Assembly: GCA_027576995.1 (NCBI GenBank)
Contig: JANBQC010000154.1
Location: 1 to 50,607 of the forward strand
Direction of reading: 5' to 3'
DNA: 50,607 bases
DNA from: Dimargaris cristalligena
Lineage: Eukaryota; Kickxellomycota; Dimargaritomycetes; Dimargaritales; Dimargaritaceae
Positions 1-11,816 of this stretch are shown one piece after another. Position numbers and translations under genes: made by a program. How positions within the stretch are numbered: the stretch's first letter is position 1; every line of letters starts with the position of its first letter. The notes beneath the pieces are model-generated. The model was not told the DNA's origin. It was given only the letters and a program-made list of their open reading frames with translations, and ran no database searches.

Positions 1-2132
1 TCATCACCTTTCCCTTTTATTATCTATCTTTTCAAATAAAGTTCAGTTTTCAAGGATTTGATTTCAGTTCTTTACAAAGTCTGTTGGATGAGGCAAAAAC
101 CACTGGTTAATAATGGATCTCTCATATATTTTCTCATACATGTATTATCCAAAACTTTATACATTTGCACTGAATTCCACCCATAGCAACAACTACCCCA
201 TTTAAAAAGTGCCATGGCAATCCAGAATTTCTAGAAATTAAATGGTATAGACCATGTCACTAATGTTTGTGGGAATTGTCTGACATGCCCGTAGGATTGG
301 CCTATGCACTAATGCCACATTCAGATTAAAACAACTGGCCTCTTGTATCATGAGAAAAGGGTGATGGTCATAAATTAAAAGTAAGTGTTGTAGAAGCCAG
401 TGATACTGTTGAAATCAGAGCATTTGAGGTGTGAAATAACTCTGGCCATTGCTGCTATAATATTAGGATACTAGTGATCCTATACTACAGTGTATCTGGG
501 GCAACCCCAAGTTAAAAAGCAAGACCTCCTGTGGCCTAATAGCAAGCAATGGCCATAGAATAAGGAGACTGCGGAGTTACACAATCACAAGTAAAATTTA
601 ATTTTAAATTCGCTGACAATATCCATAGGTGTTGCATAGGCAGCTTGGGAACAGATATGTTAATTGCCAAGTATGAAAAGGAACATTTAATATTTAGTTA
701 CATGCCTTTTACCTCTGAGAAATGGAATGAAATTGACCTTGTGATCAGTGAGTAGATAATCAATCGTGCTATGGGTATAATGGTTTCTCAAGGCCAACAC
801 CCCCTCCCCCAGTCCCATCAAGTAACCCGTGTTAGAGGACTTATGGTGAACTGACCCAATACATTGAGCTTTTCTACAAAGTTGTAAACACACCTTTTTG
901 GTCACTTGTTTACTAATTCTGATGATCTTTTATTTAATGCTGTTACGGCCAAACCCTCCAATTATATTAATCACTATTAGTGGCGAATTAGAGCCATCAG
1001 CGTCTTATCTATTATACTGTGAACCCCAACGTAAATCTCTATATAGTCATTACCTCACTCCAAAATAGTTCGTGGGGGTTTCCTTTTCTTCTTAGCACAT
1101 AAATATTATAACTATACTAAATCGTCAATAATACACTTAACAATGCCATGCCTTTTGGCAGTGTATCCATTTCTTTTCCAGGAAATAACTCACTGTTAGT
1201 TACCGGCTAGAGTGTCTCACGCACAGGAACCAATACAGGGCCATTACTGGTCGACACTCTACTGTACCCATACAATAACGTTGAATAATTATTTTGGAAG
1301 GATGCTTCAAGTTTTGAATCCCAGATACCGTAATCAGGGCATGGCTGATCATAGGTACAGAATCTGGTTCCCACTTGTTCTTTGGTATTTTCCATGTGGA
1401 TAATTCCAAGGCTTCCTCGGTCGATCCTACACAACTCTTTTCAGGAAATCTGCCAAGTTCTTAATGATCTTTAAATGGCTTATGGCGATATGAATCATGA
1501 AAGTAATATATAATCATGAACGGTCTTGCGCTAATTAAAGTGTAGCAACAGTAAGGTGATTGCTGTTTTAGGAGCTTGTTTCAGGATGCTATTTTCCCCC
1601 AGTCCGAATGAATGATAAAAAGGCAATCTTGCCCGAGTAAAGCCCTACCTGTCGTAGCCCGGGCATTCCAGAATTGTAAGTGGATTGCAATTAAGGGGCA
1701 GTGGATGATCCCTATATGATACACTCTTTGGCCAATTCAATGTAGGATTCCCAGGCCCTTCAGACCATGTGGAATGATGTGTATCAGGATGATCAATGCC
1801 GCTATCGCGTACTGATATTTGAAAAATGCAACTTCAACTGGCTTTTCAGGAAGACTAGGCTGTTCACTGGATTCTATCCTGTTCAAGATATCGCAGAAAG
1901 AACCCGCTAGAGTACAGGGGCCACTCAAGCCATTCATAGCAGTTTAAAGGGCATACTTCCAACGTGAGCCCAGCTAACCTCCGAACAATATACCTAGGAC
2001 CACGCGCCCCTTACTTTGAACTATTCGATTTAATACTGGCGGCTGTTCAATAACCGTTCACACACCAACCCAATTACTAATCTAGTTACTTTAATGATTA
2101 CTCAGTCCTCTTTCTCTTAAAGTTAACGAACA
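1..2132. other. AT-rich spacer, no supported gene
   Basis: About 2.1 kb of mostly AT-rich sequence upstream of the subtilase gene. Only reading frames of up to about 80 codons are present. None shows a domain, a signal peptide or a credible splice pattern. I see no RNA gene, mobile element or long repeat. The last 100 bp or so before the subtilase start presumably holds its 5' leader. Confidence 0.6.
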
Positions 2133-4706
2133 ATGGTGCACGTCACTTCCATGTGGTGGGTACTCGCTTCGGCTCTTCTAAATAACCTACCCTTTTCAGT
2201 GGGCCAGGTTGGTCCTGGTGCGTCGGCAAATTCCCACATCACCCCTGACACTGTTCCCCACCAGTACATCGTCAAGTTCCCGGGTTCTCCGGGTACCCCG
2301 GAAGGCGCGGCGGGAGCCCAGGCATTCCGCAACCAAATGGCGGCTATCGGAGTCCCCTTCAATATCGTCATGAACTATACTATTCTAATGAATGGGGTGA
2401 GTATCACGGTTTATGATGCTTACAGCGAGGTCGTGTCATCTTTATCCGGCGTTTCCTCCGTTTGGCAGCTCAGTGCCTCGTCCATTGACCAGTCCACATT
2501 CGCGGCCGCGAGTGTACTGCCGCGGCAGCCTCCGAAGCCCATGCTGGCCCATAATTACACGGGGGTCAACAAGGTGCACACGCAACTGGGTAGAACGGGT
2601 GCCAATGTCAAAATCGGGATCCTAGACGCCGGGGTTGACTATACCCACCCTGCATTCGGAAACTGCTACAAAACCCCTGGTTGCCGTATCCAATACGGCT
2701 GGGACTTTATCAGTGATACCGGCACTTCGAATATCGGCTACCCGGACGACAACCCCATCGAGGTATGTACCCAACACGGCACACACGTGGCGGGGATTCT
2801 CGCCGGAAACGATGGCCATTACAAGGGGGTAGTCCCCGGGGCCACCCTCGGCATCTACCGAGTCTTGAATTGCCGGCTGCTGACCTACGAAAACTATGTC
2901 ATTAAGGCCATGGAACAGGCCGTCATGGATGAAATGGATAGCATCAGCATGTCTCTGGGCTTTCCCGGGAAATGGAGCGAGTCGGCGATTAGCAGTGCGG
3001 CCGCTAACATTGTAAGCCGAGGGATTCTGTTGGTGGCCGCGGCGGGTAATCGAGGCGCTGAAGGAATGTGGGCCATTGACGGCCCGTCAATCAGCCCCCA
3101 TTGTCTTTCGGTGGGCTCGGCGGACTTCCCTTTCTACTACAGCCAGTACATGAACGTAACGTCAAACGAGAGCGTGGCCATTCGACGCACGATGAATCCC
3201 ATTCATGTTGCGACGCCATTGCTCACCAACGTCCAGATTGTCCGCGGATTCGTGGCGGGCAGTAACACGGACGACTTTGGGTGTGCCCCATTACCCGACT
3301 ATACGGGTAAGGCGCTTCTCATTCAAAGTGGCCTCTGCTCCCTTGATGTTAAATCCCAGTTTGCCCAGGCTTCCGGTGCGGTCCAAATGGTCGTTTACCA
3401 GAACAACGATGACACGCTGTATCGCCCCGACCATTCCAGCGTGACTTTCCTTTTTCCGGTGGTTTCTATTCTGCATACCGACGCCCAGTACCTAAAGAGT
3501 AAGATAGCTACCACGACGGTGCGCATCTCCTCCAAGTCGGACAATATGATATTCGATGCCCTTACTCCGCGGGCCCCTTCCTCGTTTTCATCATGGGGAC
3601 CTGGTCCCGACTCCGAGCTGAAGCCCGATTTGCTGGGGCCAGGTGCCAGTATTTACGCCCCATTCCCCGGGCATGCCGGCTATTATGGGCATATGACGGG
3701 CACTTCCATGTCGACACCGTATATCGCCGGTATAGCCGCCCTGGCCATGGAGAACGGCAAGTCCAACGCCAACAATGGTACCAAGTCGTCCTTAATTAAC
3801 ACCGCCCGACCCCAAATGCACCCCACCGTACTTCGGCCCTACTCGGTGGCCCAACAGGGCGGTGGAATTGTGCATGGCTTCGGTGCCACCAGTGCCCAGG
3901 TCATTTTCAACGTCACAGCTGTCAACGGGACCTTTCCCGATACTGACTGGCGTAACTTTGATGTGTTCTTTGGCGTCACCCACATTGGGACATCTCCGCT
4001 GGACGTTAATATTACGTCCACCAACACCATTAGCTCCTCCGGGTTCGATGCCAGCAAATACCTAGTGGTGCCGCCCCGTAGCAATGCCAAAATTCCGTCC
4101 ACCTGGCTCTCCAACCAGTCGCTCAAAGTGAACGTCGGTCAGGTGGGGGATTTCGACATTAATTTGGACCATTCGTCGCACGTCCGCGATGATTTGTTCC
4201 TCTACAGTGCGTATCTGACCTTGTTTCCGGCTGCCGGGGCGGCCATGGGGTTCAACTACACCATTCCTATTATGGGCTTTTCATACAAGTCCACCCAGGT
4301 CCCCGTTCTACCTCCCCTCGCCTCCGGTCTCCCCTGTCTGTTCCAGAGTGTCCAGAAATTGTGCCTGAACTCGTTGCATACATTCACCCCGGCCATTAGA
4401 CCCGGGGTGGTGTTCCGTCTCCAGCATCCCGCACGCCGGATTCGCGTCACTTTGGCCAAGGCCACTACGCCGGCTGTGGATTACGGTACTATCGATGAAA
4501 ACCTTTTCCTGAACTCACGCAATTACTTCTACGCCGGCTCCCTTAACTACACGTATGGCTGGGGCGGGGGCGTCTTCATTAGTCCGACTGAAATTATTCT
4601 GGCGCCTGAAGATGACTACGTTTTGAGAATCCATGTTTACACTTACGATATTGACCTGCCGCCGGTGTCCTGGACTTCAATTCCCCTCCGCTGGCGTATT
4701 TCCTAA
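2133..4706 (+). CDS. Secreted subtilisin-like serine protease (S8A, PA-domain insert)
   Basis: An intronless 857-codon frame starting at ATG 2133. Seen: a hydrophobic N-terminus (residues 7-25) as signal peptide, then an I9-like propeptide (about 43-113, with HQYIVKFPG). The peptidase domain carries the full triad: Asp165 in ILDAGVDYTHP, His215 in QHGTHVAG and Ser525 in TGTSMSTPYIAG. The oxyanion Asn306 lies in AAAGNRG. Between His and Ser sits a protease-associated (PA) insert, about 370-425, with paired cysteines. After residue 600 a beta-rich Fn3-like region follows, as in large cuspidase/lactocepin-type fungal subtilases. Several NxT/NxS sequons fit secretion. Known family role: extracellular or vacuolar protein degradation after removal of the propeptide. 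The triad is intact, so activity is expected. Which peptides it cuts cannot be read from sequence. Some other genes here are also intronless, so the lack of introns is not by itself evidence of transfer. Confidence 0.95.
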   Translation: MVHVTSMWWVLASALLNNLPFSVGQVGPGASANSHITPDTVPHQYIVKFPGSPGTPEGAAGAQAFRNQMAAIGVPFNIVMNYTILMNGVSITVYDAYSEVVSSLSGVSSVWQLSASSIDQSTFAAASVLPRQPPKPMLAHNYTGVNKVHTQLGRTGANVKIGILDAGVDYTHPAFGNCYKTPGCRIQYGWDFISDTGTSNIGYPDDNPIEVCTQHGTHVAGILAGNDGHYKGVVPGATLGIYRVLNCRLLTYENYVIKAMEQAVMDEMDSISMSLGFPGKWSESAISSAAANIVSRGILLVAAAGNRGAEGMWAIDGPSISPHCLSVGSADFPFYYSQYMNVTSNESVAIRRTMNPIHVATPLLTNVQIVRGFVAGSNTDDFGCAPLPDYTGKALLIQSGLCSLDVKSQFAQASGAVQMVVYQNNDDTLYRPDHSSVTFLFPVVSILHTDAQYLKSKIATTTVRISSKSDNMIFDALTPRAPSSFSSWGPGPDSELKPDLLGPGASIYAPFPGHAGYYGHMTGTSMSTPYIAGIAALAMENGKSNANNGTKSSLINTARPQMHPTVLRPYSVAQQGGGIVHGFGATSAQVIFNVTAVNGTFPDTDWRNFDVFFGVTHIGTSPLDVNITSTNTISSSGFDASKYLVVPPRSNAKIPSTWLSNQSLKVNVGQVGDFDINLDHSSHVRDDLFLYSAYLTLFPAAGAAMGFNYTIPIMGFSYKSTQVPVLPPLASGLPCLFQSVQKLCLNSLHTFTPAIRPGVVFRLQHPARRIRVTLAKATTPAVDYGTIDENLFLNSRNYFYAGSLNYTYGWGGGVFISPTEIILAPEDDYVLRIHVYTYDIDLPPVSWTSIPLRWRIS

Positions 4707-5676
4707 ATGTTACCTCACATTTATATGCTGTTACCCTGTCTGGGCCAATCCGAAGGACTCCGGCCGATACCCTAGTATACCAACTTGAACTTGGTCATTA
4801 TGAACTTTTTTTGATACTATTTATTACGCTTTTATACTGCCATGGCCGTTTAATTATAATTCGGAGATGGTATGAACGGCTTAGTTTACTTACTGATAAT
4901 AAATCACGACCGATACTCGGTTATCTCACGATTATGACTTCTTTGGGTATGATGTCTAGGGGGTGCCTCTACTGCTCTAACATCCAGCAGGTTTCTAATT
5001 AAACGTTACTTAACGAGTTCCGTAGACTATTTACATGGTCGATATTCCCCTTTAACCCATGAGTGTTTTTCGTGACAGCCCCAACTCCACTTAACCGTGG
5101 AACCGAATATATCAATTTATCGATTCCCATACAGAATGAAAATGCCCTAAAAGTGCGTTGGGATGATTAATTTCCTACGACGACCATAAATATATCGGTG
5201 AATATAGTGTTTCATTATATTCGGATAATACTGATGTGGGCACTCATCATTGGCCAGTTGCTAGAGGAAATGCGATATGGTTGTAGGATAATTAGATGGA
5301 GTACTTTCCATTGAAGTATGGGTGAAGAATAGAGAGGGTCCGGACTAGGGCCAAGCGATGTCATATATGTAGCCCCTACCCTTCACCCATTGAATGGTGC
5401 TAATATGGTGTGAATGCTACTATGAAGCTGAGGTTTAATGCATATACTCCCAAACTCGTTCACACCTTGACGGAACCCATTGGAAACATTTGCACTTTCT
5501 TCGCCTATTCTTGTTCATTCATTCTATTTGTTCTTTTGGAACATATAAACACGAGCAGCATCCCCATTTGTGAGCCAGATATTGTCCTCTTTATAGTCCC
5601 ACTTTTAGTAGTCGCAAGCTCATCTATCAAACTACCGTTTCTTCCGGCCACTCCAGCCTACCCATCTCGACATACG
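4707..5676. other. Spacer between subtilase and HERP-like gene
   Basis: AT-rich spacer holding the 3' end of the subtilase transcript and the promoter or leader of the next gene. The HERP-like frame stays open upstream to 5410, but that stretch lacks a conserved domain and probably is 5' UTR. Nothing else is recognisable. Confidence 0.5.
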
Positions 5677-7074
5677 ATGGCCGACCAACATGTTTCCATC
5701 TGCATCAAATCGCCGGTCTTGGACAGCATCGGCGAACTTATGGTCTCCACCACCTTGGACACCTCCGTCCTTTCCCTCAAGCGCAACATCCAGTTGCTAC
5801 TGCCTGGTCAGCCCGGTATTCAGCACATTCGACTCATCTACCGAGGGAAGTTACTTGAAAATTCGGCCCTCCTCCGCGATGTGGTATCGTCCCACCACCA
5901 TGGCTCGGCTTCCAGCGACGATGCGGATAACGCGGATTCTCCGACTAAATATGTCTTCCATTTGATGACCCACAGTTTCTCGTCTGCGACGTCCAGCTCG
6001 ACACCCCCTTCGGCGTCGTCGGCGAACCCAAAGGCAGGCGAATTGTCCGCCAGCGATATGGGTATAGGCCCGGGGCAAGGGTCCAGGTCGACCGAGACGG
6101 ACCACATGGTTCCCTCCCATGACCACCCGTCCCCCGCTCAGGGTAATGCTAATGCTAGCGGTAGCAGCGGTGTGAATGACCGCCGTGTCCCTACATCCCC
6201 TACAGGTCCCAGCCCGAGAGATGAGGACACCACCAGCGCCCCGTCTTCGCTACCGTCCCCGCTGCATATGGTTCCCTTGTCCACCCCGTTCCAGTACGTG
6301 CTTGTAAACGGTATGCCGTACCTACTTCACCTACCACCTCTACCTTACCTGCTTCCAAATGGTGCGGCCACCTCTTCCGCCGACAGTCTTTACCAGCACC
6401 AACCGCACCCCATGTGGCCGTCGCTGGGGTCACAGCCACCCCACTATTCCCACCTGGCACCCCCCGGCTTACCACCTTACCAGGCCCCGCCACACCCTGA
6501 TCCCCGCTTCGCGGCCGCTGCTGCGGCGGGGGTCGTTCCCCCGGGCCTGGCACCACTCCAACCAGCTGCCGGGGCGGCCAACGTTGACCCCGCCGTGCGG
6601 CACCGTATCATTCGGCAACTCACCTTTTCTCTGGTTCTCCAAACCATTTGGATGATTGTCCGGTACGGTCTCATCGTCTACATGCTGTCCCGTAACATGG
6701 GCATCGAAAAGGCCATCATATTAACCTTTGTCGGGCTCATTGTCCTGATGGTCCAGGCGGGACGTATCCAAGTGGTTAATTTACCGGCCAATGTGGATCC
6801 GCGTAACTTTTTCAACAATGTCAACAACGCTAATGGGCCCAGGAACGCCCCTAATGCCAATGGTAACGACAATGGGAATAACAGCGATAACAACAATAAT
6901 AATAATACCCCCAATCCGCCCGGCCAGCCGGACCAGGCGGGGGCGGCTCCAGCGGCCAACGAAGCGCCCCCTAACCCTCAGCCCGGCGTGTGGTACAGCA
7001 TCGGCGCATTGGTCTGGAACTTTTTCTCATCTCTGTTCCCGGACCAGCGGGCCAACGTTCGTCGCCCAGCTTAA
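5677..7074 (+). CDS. HERP/Usa1-like ER membrane protein with N-terminal ubiquitin-like domain
   Basis: A 465-residue protein if started at ATG 5677. The frame is open back to 5410, but the ubiquitin-like domain begins right after this ATG, so I chose it. Residues 5-98 form a ubiquitin-like fold (SICIKSP, LKRNIQ, IRLIYRGKLLENSALLRDV). A long Ser/Pro/Gly/Ala-rich linker follows, including a Pro-rich part at about 215-300. Two closely spaced hydrophobic segments come next (about 314-337 and 343-360). An Asn-rich tail (FNNVNNAN and a run of Asn at about 405-415) leads to a hydrophobic WNFFSSLFP end. This order matches HERPUD1 and yeast Usa1, which scaffold the HRD1 ubiquitin ligase and recruit Derlin during ER-associated degradation. 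The tail length and the Asn tract are lineage-specific. The assignment rests on domain order and is good but not proven. Confidence 0.8.
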   Translation: MADQHVSICIKSPVLDSIGELMVSTTLDTSVLSLKRNIQLLLPGQPGIQHIRLIYRGKLLENSALLRDVVSSHHHGSASSDDADNADSPTKYVFHLMTHSFSSATSSSTPPSASSANPKAGELSASDMGIGPGQGSRSTETDHMVPSHDHPSPAQGNANASGSSGVNDRRVPTSPTGPSPRDEDTTSAPSSLPSPLHMVPLSTPFQYVLVNGMPYLLHLPPLPYLLPNGAATSSADSLYQHQPHPMWPSLGSQPPHYSHLAPPGLPPYQAPPHPDPRFAAAAAAGVVPPGLAPLQPAAGAANVDPAVRHRIIRQLTFSLVLQTIWMIVRYGLIVYMLSRNMGIEKAIILTFVGLIVLMVQAGRIQVVNLPANVDPRNFFNNVNNANGPRNAPNANGNDNGNNSDNNNNNNTPNPPGQPDQAGAAPAANEAPPNPQPGVWYSIGALVWNFFSSLFPDQRANVRRPA

Positions 7075-7630
7075 GGAATATGTATATTTAGCCTTAAGGT
7101 GACATTTATTTTCCATCTACTTCCAGATCCCAATGACTATAGCCATCACTATATATATATATATATATCACCTCCCCCCTTTCCACTTCATTTTGGGGAC
7201 AATCATTCGTTGACCTAGGACAATTCGACTTCCTTTAGCAATAGTATTTTTTTGTACAATATACCCTATTTAGCCGCCATTCCACTTGGGACGAATACAG
7301 CCCAGCTGTATAGTGCAAAATCAGGTCTACCGGGCAGGGCCTTAAATGCTGAAACATCCCTTCCCCACATGTGCACCTAGGCTCCCCTCGATTCTTCAAT
7401 CCACTACAGCTACAGTGAATTTCACCCAGATGGCTTATAAAAATTTCTTTTGTTTGGATATTCATTAGCGACCTTTCAAATGTAACTATAGGGTAGTCCA
7501 AACTACCAAAGATGAACAACTGTACTACATATGCCATAGTTAATGAATGACCAGGACAGCCATCGATGCATGCTTGTTTGAGGATAATGGGGACTATGAG
7601 AAATTGCATGAAAGAGACCATGCATGGTCA
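7075..7630. other. Convergent 3' spacer with TA repeat
   Basis: The region between the stops of the HERP-like (+) and PHP (-) genes. It contains a (TA)n run at 7150-7168. No supported gene. It presumably contains both 3' UTRs and polyadenylation signals. Confidence 0.5.
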
Positions 7631-9810
7631 TTAATGACGACCCCGTCGAAGCCACTCCCTCCAATTAGAGAGCGAATGCCGTTGGCAGTAGCTGCGCCCC
7701 AACCGCACCGCAGCCACCGTGATAAAAATGTAAAATACCAGTCCCACCAAGGCCGCCAAATGAAAGCTGACCCGTTCGGGCTGGCAAAACGCGCCGGTAA
7801 AGGAATACATGCCCCGCTGGCGATCGTAAAAGGCCGTAAAGTAGTCCGCAATGGCAACGAGGGGGGCCAGCCATAAATAGGCGGGGTTATAAGTGAGTGC
7901 GGCGGTCTGTCGGGTACCGCTGGGTTCCACTAGAAACGAGGTACGCCGGTGGCGAAGTTCGTCCAAAATGGCGGCGGTACTGAAATTGGCGGACTTGAGG
8001 ACGGTCCAACTGTACACGGGGCCGGGGTGGTGAATGTCATTCCCGGTGATGGCGAATAGGGCAGCCGAGCTCGAGGACACGGCGCTGGTAGTGAAGATGG
8101 ATTGCCGAGGGGCCGGGTCTTCTTTGATATTATTGGAGGCTGAAGGAGAGGATTGGAAAAACCGTTGGTAGCTAATGGTGTCAAACACGGGGCCGTTCAT
8201 AATCTCGATCCCATCGATACCTAACTCCAGCAGTTCGGAACGGGTGGGATGACCGGGTAACGTAGCATAATTGCCGGTTACGGATTCATGAAACTTATCT
8301 TGGGTTTCCCGCTTGGACACTCCTGCCCCCGCTGCCGAAACAGAGGTAGAAGCAGAAGAAGGGGTCGGCGACGGTCCTTCTGGGGGGGAACTAGAGGTCT
8401 CGTCATAGGCTAGGGAGGTTGGTCGAACAGGGTTGTAGTCTGTTTCCGTTTTATTCGACCAGGGAATGTGGTTCACCACCACCAACCCGCCGAGCGCGTG
8501 CGTTTGCTCAATCACCCGTTTTAGTTCGGTATTGCTGGGAAAGGCGGAGGTAACAGGGATAGTTTCGCGAATATTGATCAGGTTCATGTGGATGCGACAG
8601 CAGCTGTATTCTTGGGCCGGGATGACCAGGAAACTATCAGGGTAGTGCTCCTGGGCGTATTTTTCGGCGGCAAGGCCACCGGCTACGGTATTATGGTCGC
8701 TAACGATTAGGGCGTTGAATCCGCTGGCTGAAGATATTAACCCACCCCCCAAGAATTTAACACCATCCGGAATAGCAAGTGGATAAGGAGGGAAGAGTAA
8801 TTACGGCCCGAAAGAGAAATGGTAAGACCACATGAAATAGTCAGAATGGTTAGATTACAATAGGGGGAATATATGGCTAGATATTGATGTGGCGGAGTGG
8901 TCAAGTGGTTTTTTAAGACTAAACAGCGACCCAATGGAATTATCATTCGGCATCCACGAGGGGAGGTTGCCGGTATCATCTATATGGGATTATAATTTTT
9001 CGCTCCATAATGAGGTTACTAATTTAGGTTGGGCCTACCTCGATAAAACTCCACCAACTGCTGGGGCGTCATATCCCCATCGGATAGGGTAGTGTGAGAA
9101 TGGCCCTCAAGAAGCACGTTATAGTCCGTGGGGAAGTTGGGGTCGAACGGCCGCAAGTAGTTTTGGGGACGGTTAACCCAAGGGAACGCCAGGCGGTCTA
9201 GGCGGTATTTGGACGGTCGGTACGCATTGGTCAGTAGGGTACTGATTAGGCCTACCAGGGTTAATAAGACGAGAATGTACGACGTTGTGACCACCGTCGA
9301 CCAGAGAAACTGGACGGTGGTGGTGGCGTTTTGGAAGGGACCCGCTCCGGGCGTTGGTGGTGGGGGGTGTATGGTGGACCGTGATGTGTTACCCAGGACG
9401 GGATTGCGGATGGCTAGCCGCTGGCGAGTGTGGCCGTAGGAGCCACCCGCGTCATCTTCGTAGGAGGGAGGCAAGTCGAGGCCTGCGCCCCGATGACGGC
9501 GACCGGACGGAATGCGGGATGAAGTGGCTATAGCGTGATCACCACTGCTAGAACCGTGCGCGGAGAACGAGTGCTCGTCGGAAGAGGGATTCGCTGGGAA
9601 TTTGGGTAATAGTTCCCGACTGGATTGTTTCAAGGCGTTTCGAGGGACGGGCCCGTCGTCGTCGTCGTCGTCGTCGTCATCGGCATTGTCCCCGTCGTTG
9701 GTTAACGAGCGGCGGTGCCGTTGGGCGGTTGAATAGGGCACGGTGCCTTCTACCAGGTCGACATCGTGTTGATGAGATACCGACGCGGTACGCTGAATGA
9801 CATTGCCCAT
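7631..9810 (-). CDS. Membrane-anchored PHP-domain protein (predicted phosphoesterase), two exons
   Basis: Exon 1 is 9810-9039 and exon 2 is 8727-7631, giving 622 residues. The donor is GTAGGC, the acceptor TCTTCAG, and the split codon gives ...EFYR-ASGFNALIV. Residues 1-165 are polar and disordered, with a nine-Asp run (about 44-52) and a PPSY motif near 114 (PPxY, a WW-domain/Rsp5 ligand). A transmembrane helix spans about 168-193. A PHP metal-binding domain follows: GHSHTTLSDG (H237, H239, D244), VSDHNT (about 267-271), a Cys-Cys-His segment and VVNHIPW. A low-complexity insert (SSPPEGPSPTPSS) interrupts the domain. A second hydrophobic helix lies near the C-terminus (FHLAALVGLVFYIFITV). 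PHP domains are metal-dependent phosphoesterases. The substrate here is unknown. Two membrane helices around the domain suggest that it faces the organelle lumen or the exterior, which is inference. The 311-bp intron is the only one seen. Confidence 0.85.
9655..9678 (-). repeat. (GAC)8 microsatellite coding poly-Asp
   Basis: Eight GTC units on the plus strand encode most of the nine-residue Asp run in the N-terminal cytosolic tail of the PHP protein. The Asp codons are almost all the same triplet, so the tract looks like recent slippage rather than selected acidic sequence. Confidence 0.9.
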
Positions 9811-11816
9811 ATTTACGATTATAGCCTAGTAAAGAACAAAATGATACAACGGCTATCCTAAACCAGGGGAAAGGAATGTGATGGTGGAATTCACGGCGGT
9901 TAGTTTTAATGTGACAAACATCAGTGAGGCGGTGAAGAAAATAGGAAATTTATGTATTTGCTGGGCTGGCCTTGAGGAAATATAGGTAGGCTACTTTGAT
10001 CAGGAATGTATTATTTACACTGTGATCAAATATGTGGTATACAGATTATTCCTACAGAAACACCAACCGCCAATTACGAGAGTAAATAAACCAGCAACTA
10101 AGCGGCTAGAGGATATGGACGGAATGGATGGATGGTAATAAAACACGGACAGTCCAATATGCAAGAGTGGGCCAAAGGGCTCCTCCTCAGAGGAATATAA
10201 CCCACTTACCAATACGTTGTACTCGCTTTAACAGCTCTAGCCCAGGCGGTGTTATATGCGATAAAGCACAAGTGCGAATTGTTAGCAGGGTTCCCCCCAC
10301 AGGAGTACGAAAGAAGCGGCTGGGCAAGTAATGCGGACCCAATGAGACAATCTACGCTAATGAGAGAGTCGGGGGCTTAATAGCGAAGAGAACCTGGGGA
10401 GAGTGAAACTTCGTTCCCTTGGATAGGAACCACGGTCAGAACACAACCGACTACTTGATACTATGGAAAGGCAGTATGATATACCACGTATCGCCAAAGA
10501 GCGTAAAGGGGCACCCCCTAGATAAATACTGGAGACGGCGACGGGGTCGTTTGCCACGCCTGGTCAACGCGTGTAAAGGGGGGGGGGAGAAGGTGGTGGT
10601 GAGGATGGTATTATTAGTAAAATATTAAGAAAACTAAGGGTAACAGGGAAAACATTAAGCAGAATCGAATCGGGTGGCTTATTGGTATATGGTATTGCTC
10701 AGGAAATACTTCTTAGGAGCAGCAGGGCGCACCATATCACACGCGCTCCCCTCGGACCAAACTCAGGGGTGATGAGTGACTGTAACTTTAAGCAGCGGGG
10801 GGGGGGGATATAGGGACGGGGTCTGAAACAAAGGGGAGGTTTGTGTTTAGCTCTGGACTGGACTGGACTGGGGGGTGAGTAATGGGTAGAAAGGCTCGGC
10901 TGTTTGTCCGATTAATTAATTGTATTTAAATCAAAAGGCTCTTACAATTCCGCATCACTTGTGAAAACCCCCCGTTATTATCAGCTCTTAATGATAAATC
11001 CTCGCCCAAAGGAGTCAATTATGTTGCCTTGGAGGGCGCTGGATAGTATTGCCTGGCCCAGAATAGATACCATACACCGCGGTATTGATGCAAGGGTGCC
11101 GTTCCAATTCCCTTCGTTTAAAATAGCAGCCACACGTGGAGGATTGTGGACACGACACACGACACTATTGAAATATGATCTGAAGGTGACCTCCTCGAGT
11201 CATTTTACAGTTCACTCGAACGTGCATCATTGCCAGGCAGTCATTATAGTTAAAAATGGGATGAACCAACAATAGAACATTACCAATGTCTGAGGGAAAA
11301 ATACGTAGAATGCGTATGGAGCTATGCCCCAAAGACCTTACATTTCCGAAATAAAAACCACGATTTTATACGAAAACTCTTGGATCAGTCTACACTTAAA
11401 GCTATTTAATGGTGAGGGTAATATGAAGTGGAGTTCTTGGAGGGACAATTATAATTCATACCCCGGTGGGGTTGGGAGGGTGGAACAGACAGGATTTTTT
11501 TAAAAAAAACTTGAAATACAATGACACCCCTAGTAAAATAAGCGGAAGGAGACTTTAAAATAATTGGGGGAAATGGAGAGAGTGCGTGAAATATGGCCAA
11601 ATTTGTATATGTATATATATATGTGTGTGTGTGTATGTTGTTGGTAAAACCAAAGGGGGGGAAAAGTAGGGTTAAATATATAGGGGTGAAATTGACAGCG
11701 TAGTGCGCGCCTAGGACAATTGCCGAAGGGTGGGGGGAGGGAGGGATATGCTATCCCGCCAAACCAGTAGAAACAAAAAGACCTATACGAAGTACACTAG
11801 AGTACTCTTCCACATG
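9811..11816. other. Spacer with poly-G runs and mixed TA/GT repeat; no supported gene
   Basis: About 2 kb between the PHP start and the trehalose synthase stop. It contains G-runs at about 10578-10587 and 10797-10807, a triple GGACT repeat near 10855, a T7A8 tract near 11506 and an alternating TA/TG repeat at 11606-11637. Frames of up to 104 codons exist, but they have no domain, no good start context and no splice logic. Confidence 0.5.

Noticed and set aside
5410..5676. Upstream extension of the HERP-like frame (89 codons)
   Set aside because: It starts from GTG, adds hydrophobic sequence without family match, and the ubiquitin-like domain begins exactly after ATG 5677. Treated as leader.
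8728..9038. tRNA-like A-box (TGGCGGAGTGG near 8890) inside the PHP gene intron, with a 6-of-7 possible acceptor pairing near 8975
   Set aside because: No B-box (GGTTCGAnTCC) is present and the D-stem does not pair. At most a decayed relic, more likely chance.
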